Assembly (NCBI GenBank): GCA_002476495.1
Contig: DLKL01000049.1
Location: 22,106-63,195 of the forward strand
Length of the DNA: 41,090 nucleotides
DNA from: Lachnospiraceae bacterium UBA7589
Lineage (GTDB): Bacteria; Bacillota; Clostridia; Lachnospirales; Lachnospiraceae
Direction of reading: 5' to 3'
Shown: positions 8,605 to 15,155 of the stretch, in pieces
How the letters are laid out: each line of letters begins with the position of its first letter
Position numbering within the stretch: position 1 is the stretch's first letter
Notes under the pieces: model-generated
Database searches by the model: none
What the model was told of the DNA's origin: nothing
The model's input: the letters and a program-made list of their open reading frames with translations, nothing else
Program-made: the position numbers and the translations under genes

Positions 8605-9039
8605 CTATTCCTCCATTCCATCCATCAAATAGCTTAATGCATAATCTGAAATCGTATCATCATCCTGCGGTTCTTCTTCCTCTTTCTGAGAATCCATCCG
8701 GGTTCGTGAAATATAGGATGCAGTTTCTGCTTCATCCTTTGCGCCTAAGCTGATTCGAATGATTTCATCCTTTGCGGCACTGACTGCTGCATCAATCATC
8801 TGCCTCTTAAGATTCTCAAGCTCGGTTCTCGTAACATATTCCTGCTCGTCTCTGGATACTGTCACAAAAGCTTCCTTACCAAAATGGTCGATATAATACT
8901 CTGCCGCATCAATCAGAAACTGGCTCTTTGACTTACATACATCCGGACTCAATCCTGCGAGAACTTCATTGACCTTTCGATGTTGAGGATTCTTAATATT
9001 AAATCTGCAAGTATGCTTTACAATATGCTCTAATGACAT
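8605..9039 (-). CDS. ParR-like ribbon-helix-helix centromere-binding protein
   Basis: The 144-residue protein begins MSLEHIVKHTCRFNIKNPQH and has a beta-strand (Thr-Cys-Arg-Phe-Asn-Ile) followed by a helix starting Asn-Pro-x-His-Arg-Lys and a Lys-Ser-Lys-Ser-Gln-Phe-Leu-Ile-Asp-Ala-Ala segment. This is the N-terminal arrangement of ParR-type ribbon-helix-helix proteins. The acidic tail (Glu-Glu-Glu-Glu-Pro-Gln-Asp-Asp-Asp) would suit contact with the actin-like partner. It follows the ParM-like gene by a few bases, the standard parM-parR order. Start choice is between GTG at 9048 and ATG at 9039; the GGGGGG run is best spaced for the ATG. Family similarity is by pattern only. A general RHH transcription factor is the alternative. 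Confidence 0.65.
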   Translation of the reverse strand: MSLEHIVKHTCRFNIKNPQHRKVNEVLAGLSPDVCKSKSQFLIDAAEYYIDHFGKEAFVTVSRDEQEYVTRTELENLKRQMIDAAVSAAKDEIIRISLGAKDEAETASYISRTRMDSQKEEEEPQDDDTISDYALSYLMDGMEE

Positions 9040-9052
9040 CCTATACACCCCC

Positions 9053-9973
9053 CTATGCCAGCTTCTTCATCTTTCTGAGAGCCATCATTGCCAACTGTTC
9101 ATAGCCCTTGGCATTTGCCTTAACATCCAGAATATAAGTAATATTGCTCTGCGAAAGTCCTCCAAACAATTTCATTACTGATGCCCCGCCTCCTACAAAT
9201 ACAATGGGTGTTGTAGATAAGTTGTATCCATACTCTCTGATTGAGTTATACACCTTCTCACAAAAAGCTTCGATTTCTGCTTTCGCAATGTCGTAATACT
9301 TTCTGTCTATCTCACACCTGCCAAATCTCATGATGTCCTGAATAAAAGACTCATCCAGTTCACCATTCAACTGTCTTACACACTGCTCGTTGATGGTTCT
9401 CATACAGGTTATCAGTCCCTTCGGAATGGTCACACATTTTGATTCGTCCGGGACCTTATCTACAACCGGCATAATATCAATCGTCCATGAGCCGATATCC
9501 ACTATCAAGGTTTTCTTATTGAAGGTCTGAAACTTATCCGCAACTGCCGCATAGCATTGTGGAAATACTGCAACATTTTCAATTACCACATGATACCTGA
9601 TATTCTCAAACAGAAACTCAATATCCTTTTCCGCTGTAAGATACTTTACAAAGTCGGACTTCTCGTTGCCAAATCGTGTCAGTGGTAATCCTACCGCCAA
9701 GAACACCTTTGCTTCACACAAGCCTCTTCGTCTTAATTCCTTCGCAACCGCTGCCAGAGTCAAAAGATAAAATGTATCGTCCTCTGTCTTTGTGCTTTTT
9801 ACTTCCTGTCTGTTTCCTCCGACCTTGTAATATCTTCCTTTATACTCAAGAACGCCATCAAATAATGCAGGCTCAGTTGTAATTTCCTTCACGCCGGTAA
9901 CGAATACCTGTGAAGAGGTTTTAATATTACTCCAGCCGTGGTCAATACCAATTACTTCGATTTTGTTATTCAT
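9053..9973 (-). CDS. ParM/StbA-like actin family ATPase
   Basis: A 306-residue actin-fold protein. Phosphate-1 loop: IGIDHGWSNIKT near the N-terminus; phosphate-2: VDIGSWTIDIMPV at about residue 168; adenosine motif: VFVGGGASVM at about 265. These are the diagnostic blocks of ParM/StbA-like DNA-segregating actins, which push plasmid copies apart when bound to ParR at a centromere. Length fits the family (300 to 350). The ATG at 9971-9973 follows AAGGAGG by nine bases; an in-frame upstream extension lacks a comparable site. It pairs with the ParR-like gene five to fourteen bases downstream. Such a pair on an integrated element suggests the excised circle is stabilised, perhaps through replication. 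Confidence 0.85.
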   Translation of the reverse strand: MNNKIEVIGIDHGWSNIKTSSQVFVTGVKEITTEPALFDGVLEYKGRYYKVGGNRQEVKSTKTEDDTFYLLTLAAVAKELRRRGLCEAKVFLAVGLPLTRFGNEKSDFVKYLTAEKDIEFLFENIRYHVVIENVAVFPQCYAAVADKFQTFNKKTLIVDIGSWTIDIMPVVDKVPDESKCVTIPKGLITCMRTINEQCVRQLNGELDESFIQDIMRFGRCEIDRKYYDIAKAEIEAFCEKVYNSIREYGYNLSTTPIVFVGGGASVMKLFGGLSQSNITYILDVKANAKGYEQLAMMALRKMKKLA

Positions 9974-10020
9974 CGTCTGCTTCCTCCTTTTCAATCTAAA
10001 TCTGAAATTCATTACTGCCT

Positions 10021-10278
10021 CTACTTTCCAAGGATTTTCTTCATACAAGGGAAACAATATCCACTGCCATTATTATAAGGACATCTATCGCATTCACTCG
10101 CCAGTTTCTTAATCTCAGTTTTTTTCTTTTCCCGATAGCACTTATTATTGATGCACCTGTTATTATTTCCCCAGAAGTATTTGCATTTCATACAATCCTT
10201 AAGATCCCTTTCAAGTTTCTCTTCTGCTGACAACTTATGCTTATGCCGTCTGCTGAACTCTTTTTGAACCACTCCCAT
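10021..10278 (-). CDS. Small zinc-ribbon-like Cys-rich protein (85 aa)
   Basis: The 85-residue product has a basic, helical N-terminus (residues 1-28) and eight cysteines in four pairs: Cys29/Cys32, Cys42/Cys47, Cys63/Cys66 and Cys75/Cys78, which would bind two zinc ions. The start at 10278 has GAGGAG seven bases upstream; longer in-frame starts run into the upstream small membrane gene. It overlaps that gene by 38 bases in a different frame and precedes the ParM-like gene by 47 bases, so it belongs to the same operon. Nucleic-acid or protein binding is likely from the fold, but I do not recognise a named family. Confidence 0.65.
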   Translation of the reverse strand: MGVVQKEFSRRHKHKLSAEEKLERDLKDCMKCKYFWGNNNRCINNKCYREKKKTEIKKLASECDRCPYNNGSGYCFPCMKKILGK

Positions 10279-10414
10279 CCTGACTCTCCTCTCCAAGAAG
10301 AAAAGTCTGATAGAATTCCTCAATCCGTTTATCTGCATCACCTGCGGCTTTAGCAAGAGACCATGTCATAAGTAAACCTAATAAAGCAAATGCCATTGAA
10401 ATAATTCCTATCAT
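10241..10414 (-). CDS. Small single-pass membrane protein (57 aa)
   Basis: This 57-residue frame starts at ATG 10412-10414 with AAGGAGG eight bases upstream, one of the best ribosome sites in the region. It begins MIGIISMAFALLGLLMTWSL, a membrane helix, followed by a charged amphipathic stretch (Lys-Ala-Ala-Gly-Asp-Ala-Asp-Lys-Arg-Ile-Glu-Glu-Phe) ending at a TAA inside the next gene. It is the first gene after the structured 10415-10919 stretch and would head the operon with the zinc-ribbon and ParM/ParR-like genes. Tiny proteins of this build are common on Clostridia conjugative elements. Function is unknown. Confidence 0.6.
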   Translation of the reverse strand: MIGIISMAFALLGLLMTWSLAKAAGDADKRIEEFYQTFLLGEESQDGSGSKRVQQTA

Positions 10415-10919
10415 GTCTACATCCTCCTTATATTTCCTGCTAAAACAAGTTCAGTCAGGACAGCTTCTTAGAAGCATGTAGGTGTACTCTGGTTCATCCG
10501 AACCCCTCTATCGCCCGTACACATGGGAATTGCAGGCAAGCCACTTTCGTGTTCACGACGCTCTTTCAAATAAGAACTATCTCCTCTTCTGCCATTGTGA
10601 GGATTAGGGCTGTGCCCCATATGGGTTATTATCCTTCCGCAACATCCTTGTTCCTTTTACCAGATTCATAACCAACTTCTCGTTCTTCACTTCTCAGTCC
10701 ATCGAACTACTAATGTGAAAGTTGTGTTTGTATATCCTCAAGGTGAATGCCCCGGAATTTTCACTTTACTCTCTCGAGTACCGCATTACTGCGAACCTGC
10801 AATTGATATTCAGTTTTTGTCCGTTTGTTTCGGACACACATATCATAAACCAGAAAAAAATATTTGGATATGGACTGGTTTGGTGTATTTTCTCAATATC
10901 ACACCAAAAACTGGTGTTT
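10415..10919 (-). other. Gene-poor, hairpin-rich stretch (candidate structured RNA or control region)
   Basis: About 500 bases lie between the DUF6462 genes and the small membrane gene without a convincing gene. On the minus strand I can fold, in order, TGTCCG/CGGACA, GGGC/GCCC, TCCTC/GAGGA, TCGTG/CACGA, GTGTAC/GTACAC enclosing GGTTC/GAACC, and GCTTC/GAAGC. Base composition is visibly more G+C rich than the flanks between about 10440 and 10650. No family of structured RNA is recognised. It could be a non-coding RNA, a long leader of the partition operon, a centromere for the ParR-like protein, or an origin of transfer. A 50-codon frame within it is listed separately. Confidence 0.4.
10468..10620 (-). 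CDS. Doubtful small ORF inside structured stretch (50 aa)
   Basis: A 50-codon frame begins at ATG 10618-10620 with MGHSPNPHNGRRGDSSYLKE and ends TPTCF. GGAAGG is present but twelve bases away, longer than usual. The other two minus-strand frames are also open for 20 to 30 codons across the same bases, which is what a G+C-rich structured RNA would give by chance. I list it so that it can be tested, and think it more likely non-coding than coding. Confidence 0.2.
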   Translation of the reverse strand: MGHSPNPHNGRRGDSSYLKERREHESGLPAIPMCTGDRGVRMNQSTPTCF

Positions 10920-10926
10920 TTATTTA
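10901..10926 (+). terminator. Plus-strand terminator-like hairpin
   Basis: ACACCA (10901-10906), loop AAAAC, TGGTGT (10912-10917), then TTTTTATTTATTT on the plus strand. It points away from the minus-strand genes and overlaps the end of the last DUF6462 gene, so it would stop a plus-strand transcript coming from 10415-10900. Confidence 0.45.
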
Positions 10927-11177
10927 TTTAGCTTCGTTTTATCTACTATGTACTTAGGCAACGGCACCGGATTCTCTTTGAACTGCTCCAGGTATGCCTC
11001 AAATATTTCTGTATTTATCAGTGCAGTATTTCCAACCTTATAAACAGCTCCTGCTTTCTTTGCCATTTCCATAATATGACTTCTGCTTATTCCATACACT
11101 GCCTGCCCTTCAGCTGCATTCACAAACTTTTTAAACACTTCTTTTGTGTCTGAATATGATTTATATGAATATCCCAT
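10920..11177 (-). CDS. DUF6462 family protein (85 aa)
   Basis: An 85-residue protein with one DUF6462 module: Phe-Lys-Lys-Phe-Val, Glu-Gly-x-x-x-Tyr-Gly-Ile, Met-Ala-Lys-Lys-Ala-Gly-Ala-Val-Tyr-Lys-Val-Gly and Ala-Leu-Ile-Asn-Thr-Glu-Ile-Phe-Glu-Ala-Tyr-Leu. The layout (two helices, a turn, then a strand-like Lys-Val-Gly-x-x-x-Leu-Ile-Asn) resembles excisionase/MerR-type small winged-helix proteins. It starts three bases after the preceding stop, with GGAGG eight bases before the ATG, so the three DUF6462 genes are one operon. DNA binding is inferred from the fold pattern; the family has no established function that I know of. Confidence 0.75.
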   Translation of the reverse strand: MGYSYKSYSDTKEVFKKFVNAAEGQAVYGISRSHIMEMAKKAGAVYKVGNTALINTEIFEAYLEQFKENPVPLPKYIVDKTKLNK

Positions 11178-11180
11178 GCC

Positions 11181-11627
11181 TTAATCCTCCTTCCATAACG
11201 GATGCTTCATTTCCACAGGCTTTTCTCTAAATTGCTCCATATACTCATCAAACACATCTAGTCTAATAAGTACTTTACTTCCCTTACTATCACCTATCTT
11301 ATATACTGCTCCCGCTGCTCTTGCCATCTCAATAAAACGATTGCGTCCAATATTATAAATAAGTGTTCCTTCACCTACCCTCACAAATTTACGTTGAATT
11401 AGCTTAGATGATCTTCCTACTTTCGTTAAGTGCTTCATATAGTCCTCCAAAGGTTCAATCTTAATTAATCTTATTTTGGATAATTGGTACACCGCACCTG
11501 CTGCCTTTGCGTATGCAACAATAAGCGTTTCATCTATTCCAAAATACTGTGCTGCTTCTTCATATCTTAAAAATCGTTTCATCATATTGGATGCCTCATT
11601 TCCACGAGGCGATAATATAACTGCCAT
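11181..11627 (-). CDS. Tandem double-domain DUF6462 protein (148 aa)
   Basis: This protein holds two DUF6462 modules fused head to tail: residues about 16-70 (Lys-Arg-Phe-Leu-Arg-Tyr-Glu-Glu-Ala, Ala-Lys-Ala-Ala-Gly-Ala-Val-Tyr) and about 79-140 (Arg-Lys-Phe-Val-Arg-Val-Gly-Glu-Gly, Ala-Arg-Ala-Ala-Gly-Ala-Val-Tyr-Lys-Ile). The first module has lost the usual Lys-Val-Gly after the tyrosine (Gln-Leu-Ser instead) and the second has a short insertion after Lys-Ile-Gly-Asp. A double module would mimic a dimer on a two-half-site operator. The start at 11627 has AGGTGA close upstream. It lies between two single-module paralogues, so the cluster looks like local duplication and fusion. Confidence 0.75.
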   Translation of the reverse strand: MAVILSPRGNEASNMMKRFLRYEEAAQYFGIDETLIVAYAKAAGAVYQLSKIRLIKIEPLEDYMKHLTKVGRSSKLIQRKFVRVGEGTLIYNIGRNRFIEMARAAGAVYKIGDSKGSKVLIRLDVFDEYMEQFREKPVEMKHPLWKED

Positions 11628-11635
11628 ATATTCAC

Positions 11636-11854
11636 CTACTTATAAAAATCATCTTCTACAATTCTGAATGTCTCCAAATACTCATCAAGTATTTCGGTAT
11701 TGACCAAAACCAGCTGACCGACCTTATAACATGCTTTTGCATCTTTAGCCAACTCTTGGAATTTGCTTAAACCCATACTATACATCTTGGCTCCTTCCGC
11801 ATATCTCACAAACTTCTGCATATTTCTTTTATTAGGTGCTTCTTTACCTGTCAT
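11636..11854 (-). CDS. DUF6462 family protein (72 aa), first gene beside lysS
   Basis: A single DUF6462 module of 72 residues: Gln-Lys-Phe-Val-Arg-Tyr-Ala-Glu-Gly-Ala-Lys-Met-Tyr-Ser-Met-Gly, Leu-Ala-Lys-Asp-Ala-Lys-Ala-Cys-Tyr-Lys-Val-Gly, Leu-Val-Leu-Val-Asn-Thr-Glu-Ile. It is the most canonical copy. AAAGGAG is eight bases from the ATG at 11854; an ATG two codons earlier is too close. It is the gene nearest the presumed attachment site, the place where excisionase genes often sit, and no integrase is found on this side. That makes it a candidate recombination directionality factor, by position and fold only. Confidence 0.75.
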   Translation of the reverse strand: MTGKEAPNKRNMQKFVRYAEGAKMYSMGLSKFQELAKDAKACYKVGQLVLVNTEILDEYLETFRIVEDDFYK

Positions 11855-11890
11855 ACTCATATCTCCTTTCAAATTTTTTCTCCATAACGC

Positions 11891-11931
11891 AAAAAGAGGA
11901 TACTTTCTAAATTTCTTTAGAAAATATCCTC
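11891..11931 (-). terminator. Strong terminator downstream of lysS, on the element side
   Basis: On the minus strand GAGGATA plus TTTCTAAA pairs with TTTAGAAA plus TATCCTC with one mismatch between the blocks, followed by TTTTTGCG. The stem is about 16 pairs. It lies between lysS and the DUF6462 genes, so it would end lysS transcription and insulate the element. Confidence 0.8.
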
Positions 11932-12009
11932 TAAGTAGTGCTTATCTTTTAATTTTGCTTTTCAATAAAATTGTAAATCCTTGTACACTCTTTGTTATGA
12001 CTATTGCTT

Positions 12010-12038
12010 TTGATGGTCAAAATAATGGTCAAATGACC
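12010..12038. repeat. TGGTCA direct and inverted repeats at the element/lysS junction
   Basis: ATGGTCAAAA at 12011 and ATGGTCAA at 12023 are direct repeats 12 bases apart. The second copy is half of a palindrome, ATGGTCA-AA-TGACCAT (12023-12038). They lie 39 to 67 bases past the lysS stop codon. Short spaced repeats like these are typical arm-type or core-flanking sites of tyrosine recombinases. I infer an attachment (att) region; the core and the second copy at the far end of the element cannot be seen. Confidence 0.5.
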
Positions 12039-12076
12039 ATCCCACGCCCTTCAAACCCGCATAAATACTGGATTTT

Positions 12077-13690
12077 TTAGGTTGTGCTTCGCATCGTCGG
12101 GAACAGCAACACGTCCCTTATAGCAGGTGAGTCTGTCATCAGCATACAAAGTCTGTCAATGCCATATCCTATGCCACCTGTAGGTGGCATACCGATTTCC
12201 AGTGCATTAAGGAAATCCTCGTCTGTGTGGTTGGCTTCCTCGTCACCGGCATCCGCAAGGACATCCTGAGCCTTAAAACGTTCTCTCTGGTCAATAGGAT
12301 CGTTAAGCTCCGAATATGCATTACACATCTCCCATCCGTTCATAAACATCTCAAAACGTTCAACATATTCAGGGTTATCAGGTTTTTTCTTAGTGAGAGG
12401 TGATATCTCAATCGGATGATCCATAACAAATGTAGGCTGGATAAGATGCTCCTCGACAAACTCCTCAAAAAAGAGATTAAGAATGTCACCCTTCTTGTGA
12501 CGTTCCTCAAATTCAACATGCTTTTCCTTCGCTATTTTTCTTGCGTCCTCAAGAGTCTTAATTTCATTCCAGTCAACACCTGCATACTTCTTAACAGCAT
12601 CAACCATGGTGATTCTCTCAAAAGGTTTTCCAAGATCCATCTCAATTCCGTTGTATGTTATAGTAGTGGTTCCAAGAACCTCAGATGCAACGTATCTGTA
12701 CATATTCTCTGTAAGATCCATCATACCATTATAATCTGTATAAGCCTGATAAAGCTCCATAAGTGTAAACTCAGGATTATGCCTTGTATCAAGCCCCTCA
12801 TTTCTAAATACACGTCCAATTTCAAAAACTCTCTCAAGTCCGCCAACAATAAGACGTTTCAGATAAAGCTCAAGAGAAATACGCAGCTTAAGATCCTCGC
12901 CTAAGGCGTTGAAATGGGTTTCAAACGGTCTTGCTGCTGCTCCACCTGCATTTGATACCAACATTGGTGTTTCAACCTCAAGAAAATTCCGGGCAGCCAG
13001 AAATTTTCTTATCGCGGCAATGATTTTTGATCGGTTAATAAATGTCCTCTTGCTGTCCTCATTCATAATGAGATCTACATATCTCTGGCGATAACGTGTA
13101 TCTGTATCTGTAAGGCCGTGGAATTTTTCAGGTAAAATCTGAAGGCTCTTTGTAAGCAGGGTCATTTCCTGGGCATGAATAGATATCTCTCCTGTCTTTG
13201 TCCTGAAAATATATCCCTTTACACCATATATATCTCCTATATCAGATTTTTTGAAGTCTGCATAAACATCCTCACCAACAGCATCTCTTGCAACATAAAC
13301 CTGAATTTTTCCTGCAAGATCCTGAATATTGCAAAACGATGCCTTACCCATAACTCTCTTAAACATCATGCGCCCGGCTATGGACACATTAATAGGAGAA
13401 GCATCCATAATGCTTCTTCTCTCATTGTAATCAGCATTGACAGCATCCTTTGCTTCTTCTTCGGAGAGTCCTTCTGTAGAAGGAGCTACTCTTCCTGCCA
13501 ATAGCAAAGCCTCATGCTCCTCATATATTTTCCTCACTTCATCTGTGTGGTGAGTCTGATCATATTTTGTAATCTGGAAAGGATCCTTTCCTGCATCCTG
13601 TAAGTTTTGCAGCTTTTCACGTCTTACCTTCAGGAGCTGGTTTACATCCTGCTGCTTATTCTGGTTATTCTGATTATTATTCTCAGCCAC
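12077..13690 (-). CDS. lysS: Lysine--tRNA ligase, class II
   Basis: The 537-residue enzyme charges tRNA-Lys. After an Asn/Gln-rich N-terminal extension (residues 1-16) come the anticodon-binding OB fold and the class II core: Glu-Val-Glu-Thr-Pro-Met-Leu (motif 1), Phe-Arg-Asn-Glu-Gly-Leu-Asp-Thr-Arg-His-Asn-Pro-Glu-Phe (motif 2) and Gly-Ile-Gly-Tyr-Gly-Ile-Asp-Arg-Leu (motif 3). The start is GTG at 13688-13690, behind a weak AGAGAG. It follows greA by 40 bases, a pairing common in Clostridia. The last residues, Phe-Pro-Thr-Met-Arg-Ser-Thr-Thr, lie directly beside the mobile-element junction, so the final codons may have been supplied or restored by the insertion. The enzyme itself appears intact. 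Confidence 0.97.
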   Translation of the reverse strand: MAENNNQNNQNKQQDVNQLLKVRREKLQNLQDAGKDPFQITKYDQTHHTDEVRKIYEEHEALLLAGRVAPSTEGLSEEEAKDAVNADYNERRSIMDASPINVSIAGRMMFKRVMGKASFCNIQDLAGKIQVYVARDAVGEDVYADFKKSDIGDIYGVKGYIFRTKTGEISIHAQEMTLLTKSLQILPEKFHGLTDTDTRYRQRYVDLIMNEDSKRTFINRSKIIAAIRKFLAARNFLEVETPMLVSNAGGAAARPFETHFNALGEDLKLRISLELYLKRLIVGGLERVFEIGRVFRNEGLDTRHNPEFTLMELYQAYTDYNGMMDLTENMYRYVASEVLGTTTITYNGIEMDLGKPFERITMVDAVKKYAGVDWNEIKTLEDARKIAKEKHVEFEERHKKGDILNLFFEEFVEEHLIQPTFVMDHPIEISPLTKKKPDNPEYVERFEMFMNGWEMCNAYSELNDPIDQRERFKAQDVLADAGDEEANHTDEDFLNALEIGMPPTGGIGYGIDRLCMLMTDSPAIRDVLLFPTMRSTT

Positions 13691-13730
13691 TTTTATAAAT
13701 CTCTCTTTCTATATAGGTTATAGCATATGC

Positions 13731-14213
13731 CTAGTTATTTTTCTTAATCTCAATAATTCTGTATTCGAATACTCCGTCAGGTGCCTCAACACTGACAATG
13801 TCTCCTACTCTCTTTTTCATAATTGCCTCTCCGAGAGGAGACTCATTAGAAATCTTGCCCTTTAAAATATCTGCCTCTGTTGAACCGACAATCTTAAAGG
13901 TAGATTCCTCTGCCATATCAAGGTCAAGAAGAACAACCTCAGAACCGAAGTTTACTGTCTCTGCATCGAATTCTTCTTCATCCACAACCTCTGCATTCTT
14001 AAGGATTTTTTCAATCTCCTCAATTCTCGCCTCAATATCTCTTTGCTCATCCTTGGCTGCATCATATTCCGCGTTCTCAGACAAGTCTCCCTGCTCTCTA
14101 GCCTCTTTTATTTTCTGAGCAACTTCCTGACGTTTATTAACCTTCAGATTTTGCAACTCATCCTCTAATTTTCTAAGACCTTCATAGGTCAGCATATTTT
14201 TCTTTTCTGCCAT
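13731..14213 (-). CDS. greA: Transcription elongation factor GreA
   Basis: A 160-residue GreA, the normal family length. The N-terminal coiled coil (about residues 8-75) contains the conserved tip Ala-Arg-Glu-Gln-Gly-Asp-Leu-Ser-Glu-Asn-Ala-Glu-Tyr, whose acidic residues reach into the RNA polymerase secondary channel and trigger cleavage of backtracked RNA. The C-terminal FKBP-like domain ends with Gly-Val-Phe-Glu-Tyr-Arg-Ile. AGGAAGG lies eight or nine bases before the ATG. It has its own strong promoter and is followed by lysS, so the two form an operon. Confidence 0.97.
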   Translation of the reverse strand: MAEKKNMLTYEGLRKLEDELQNLKVNKRQEVAQKIKEAREQGDLSENAEYDAAKDEQRDIEARIEEIEKILKNAEVVDEEEFDAETVNFGSEVVLLDLDMAEESTFKIVGSTEADILKGKISNESPLGEAIMKKRVGDIVSVEAPDGVFEYRIIEIKKNN

Positions 14214-14274
14214 TTTACTTGTCCTTCCTAAAAAATAAAATTTGCCTAATTAACCCATAAGCATAGTACGATTA

Positions 14275-14303
14275 ATTATACATTAGTATTTTTTCTGTGT
14301 CAA
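14275..14303 (-). promoter_or_regulatory. Sigma-A promoter of greA-lysS
   Basis: Minus strand TTGACA (14303-14298), 17-base spacer, TATAAT (14280-14275): both hexamers match consensus exactly. The start codon of greA is about 60 bases downstream. Confidence 0.85.
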
Positions 14304-14331
14304 ATCTAATTATTCGAAGGTTTTTCCCCTG

Positions 14332-15024
14332 TCAATGGTCATTTGTCACATCTCCATCCCCGGATATATCTATGTGTCCTCCGGTAATTGAAGGTTCCGG
14401 TCTGGCAATGACAAAGAAGAAGTCCTTGGTAACCGCAAAAAATTCTCTTATATCCCTGAAGCCCTGTCCCTTGTAGCTTATATCCTCTGCTGCCACTCCA
14501 TATGCATCAAGTCCCAGCCTTTCGGCAATATACAAAGCTCTGGTTAAATGATACCGCTGGGTAACAATAACTACCCTTTCGGCTCCAAATACCTCCTTTG
14601 CCCTGTACATACTCTCGTAGGTGGAAAATCCTGCATGATCCATAAATATATCTTCTGAATCAACGCCTGCATTAATGGCATATTTTTTCATGACATTCAC
14701 TTCATCATAATACATACCGCCATGATCTCCACTCATAAGGAGCTTGGGAATATCAGAATTAAAATATAATTCAATTCCCTTTTTTAATCTGTCCTCCAGC
14801 ATCGGACTCGGTTCTTCGTTATTAATAACGGATGCTCCCAGAACAATTATGCAGTCTACATCCTCAAGCTGTTTTACATCCTTTGCATCTATAATCCTGT
14901 CCTTAACCTTACACCTTACATATATGTTTGTACCGACGCATACAAGGAAAGCTGCTCCCCCCAGAATTAAAAGCAGCAGCACAGCCCGTTTTAAAAATTT
15001 TAATAGCTTCAATAATTTAAACAT
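14332..15024 (-). CDS. SanA/YdcF (ElyC) family membrane protein
   Basis: A 230-residue protein with one N-terminal membrane helix (about residues 12-35) and an extracytoplasmic DUF218-type domain. Family blocks: Asp-Cys-Ile-Ile-Val-Leu-Gly-Ala, Leu-Glu-Asp-Arg-Leu-Lys-Lys-Gly-Ile-Glu-Leu, Leu-Leu-Met-Ser-Gly-Asp, Ser-Thr-Tyr-Glu-Ser-Met and Val-Thr-Gln-Arg-Tyr-His-Leu-Thr-Arg-Ala. SanA-like proteins affect envelope permeability and cell-wall precursor handling; the reaction is not settled. The start is uncertain: 15024 has a weak AGAAG, and 15042 (MEKRSEM) has none. It follows the glgB terminator, with no clear promoter of its own between. Confidence 0.8.
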   Translation of the reverse strand: MFKLLKLLKFLKRAVLLLLILGGAAFLVCVGTNIYVRCKVKDRIIDAKDVKQLEDVDCIIVLGASVINNEEPSPMLEDRLKKGIELYFNSDIPKLLMSGDHGGMYYDEVNVMKKYAINAGVDSEDIFMDHAGFSTYESMYRAKEVFGAERVVIVTQRYHLTRALYIAERLGLDAYGVAAEDISYKGQGFRDIREFFAVTKDFFFVIARPEPSITGGHIDISGDGDVTNDH

Positions 15025-15044
15025 TTCACTTCTCTTTTCCATCA

Positions 15045-15087
15045 AAAAATTCAAGGGACAGCAAGGCTGTATTCCATATGCTGTCCC
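15045..15087 (-). terminator. Terminator downstream of glgB
   Basis: On the minus strand GGGACAGCA pairs with TGCTGTCCC around a 15-base loop, followed by TTGAATTTTTT. It lies 69 bases past the glgB stop and just before the SanA-like gene. Confidence 0.75.
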
Positions 15088-15155
15088 CTTATATGCATTT
15101 ATCTCTCGTAAAATTTTGCTGTCAGCTTATACTGTCATCAGCTGCAAGCCATAAT

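Larger units (their letters stand above)
1..12076. mobile_element. Right-hand part of a putative integrative conjugative element
   Basis: Every recognisable gene in this stretch belongs to families typical of Clostridia conjugative elements: DUF3991/TOPRIM, RadC-like JAB, DUF5688, an LPXTG Cna-B adhesin, ParM/ParR-like partition proteins and DUF6462. All are on the minus strand, followed abruptly at 12077 by the housekeeping gene lysS. The junction carries repeated TGGTCA motifs like the arm sites of tyrosine-integrase attachment regions. The left boundary is outside the window, and I see no integrase, relaxase or T4SS genes here, so the element type and its functionality are inferred. A degraded element or a genomic island is the alternative. 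Confidence 0.7.

Noticed and set aside
10480..10515. GGTTC-GGAT-GAACC hairpin as the T-arm of a tRNA
   Set aside because: The loop is not the seven-base T-loop sequence, and no acceptor stem, anticodon arm or CCA end can be placed around it.
10715..10957. Plus-strand frame of 80 codons
   Set aside because: No ribosome site precedes the ATG, composition is not protein-like, and it overlaps the hairpin-rich stretch and the end of a DUF6462 gene.
1..12076. Plasmid-derived or phage origin for the left block
   Set aside because: No phage structural genes or plasmid replication initiator are visible. Conjugative-element families dominate, though the deciding genes lie outside the window.
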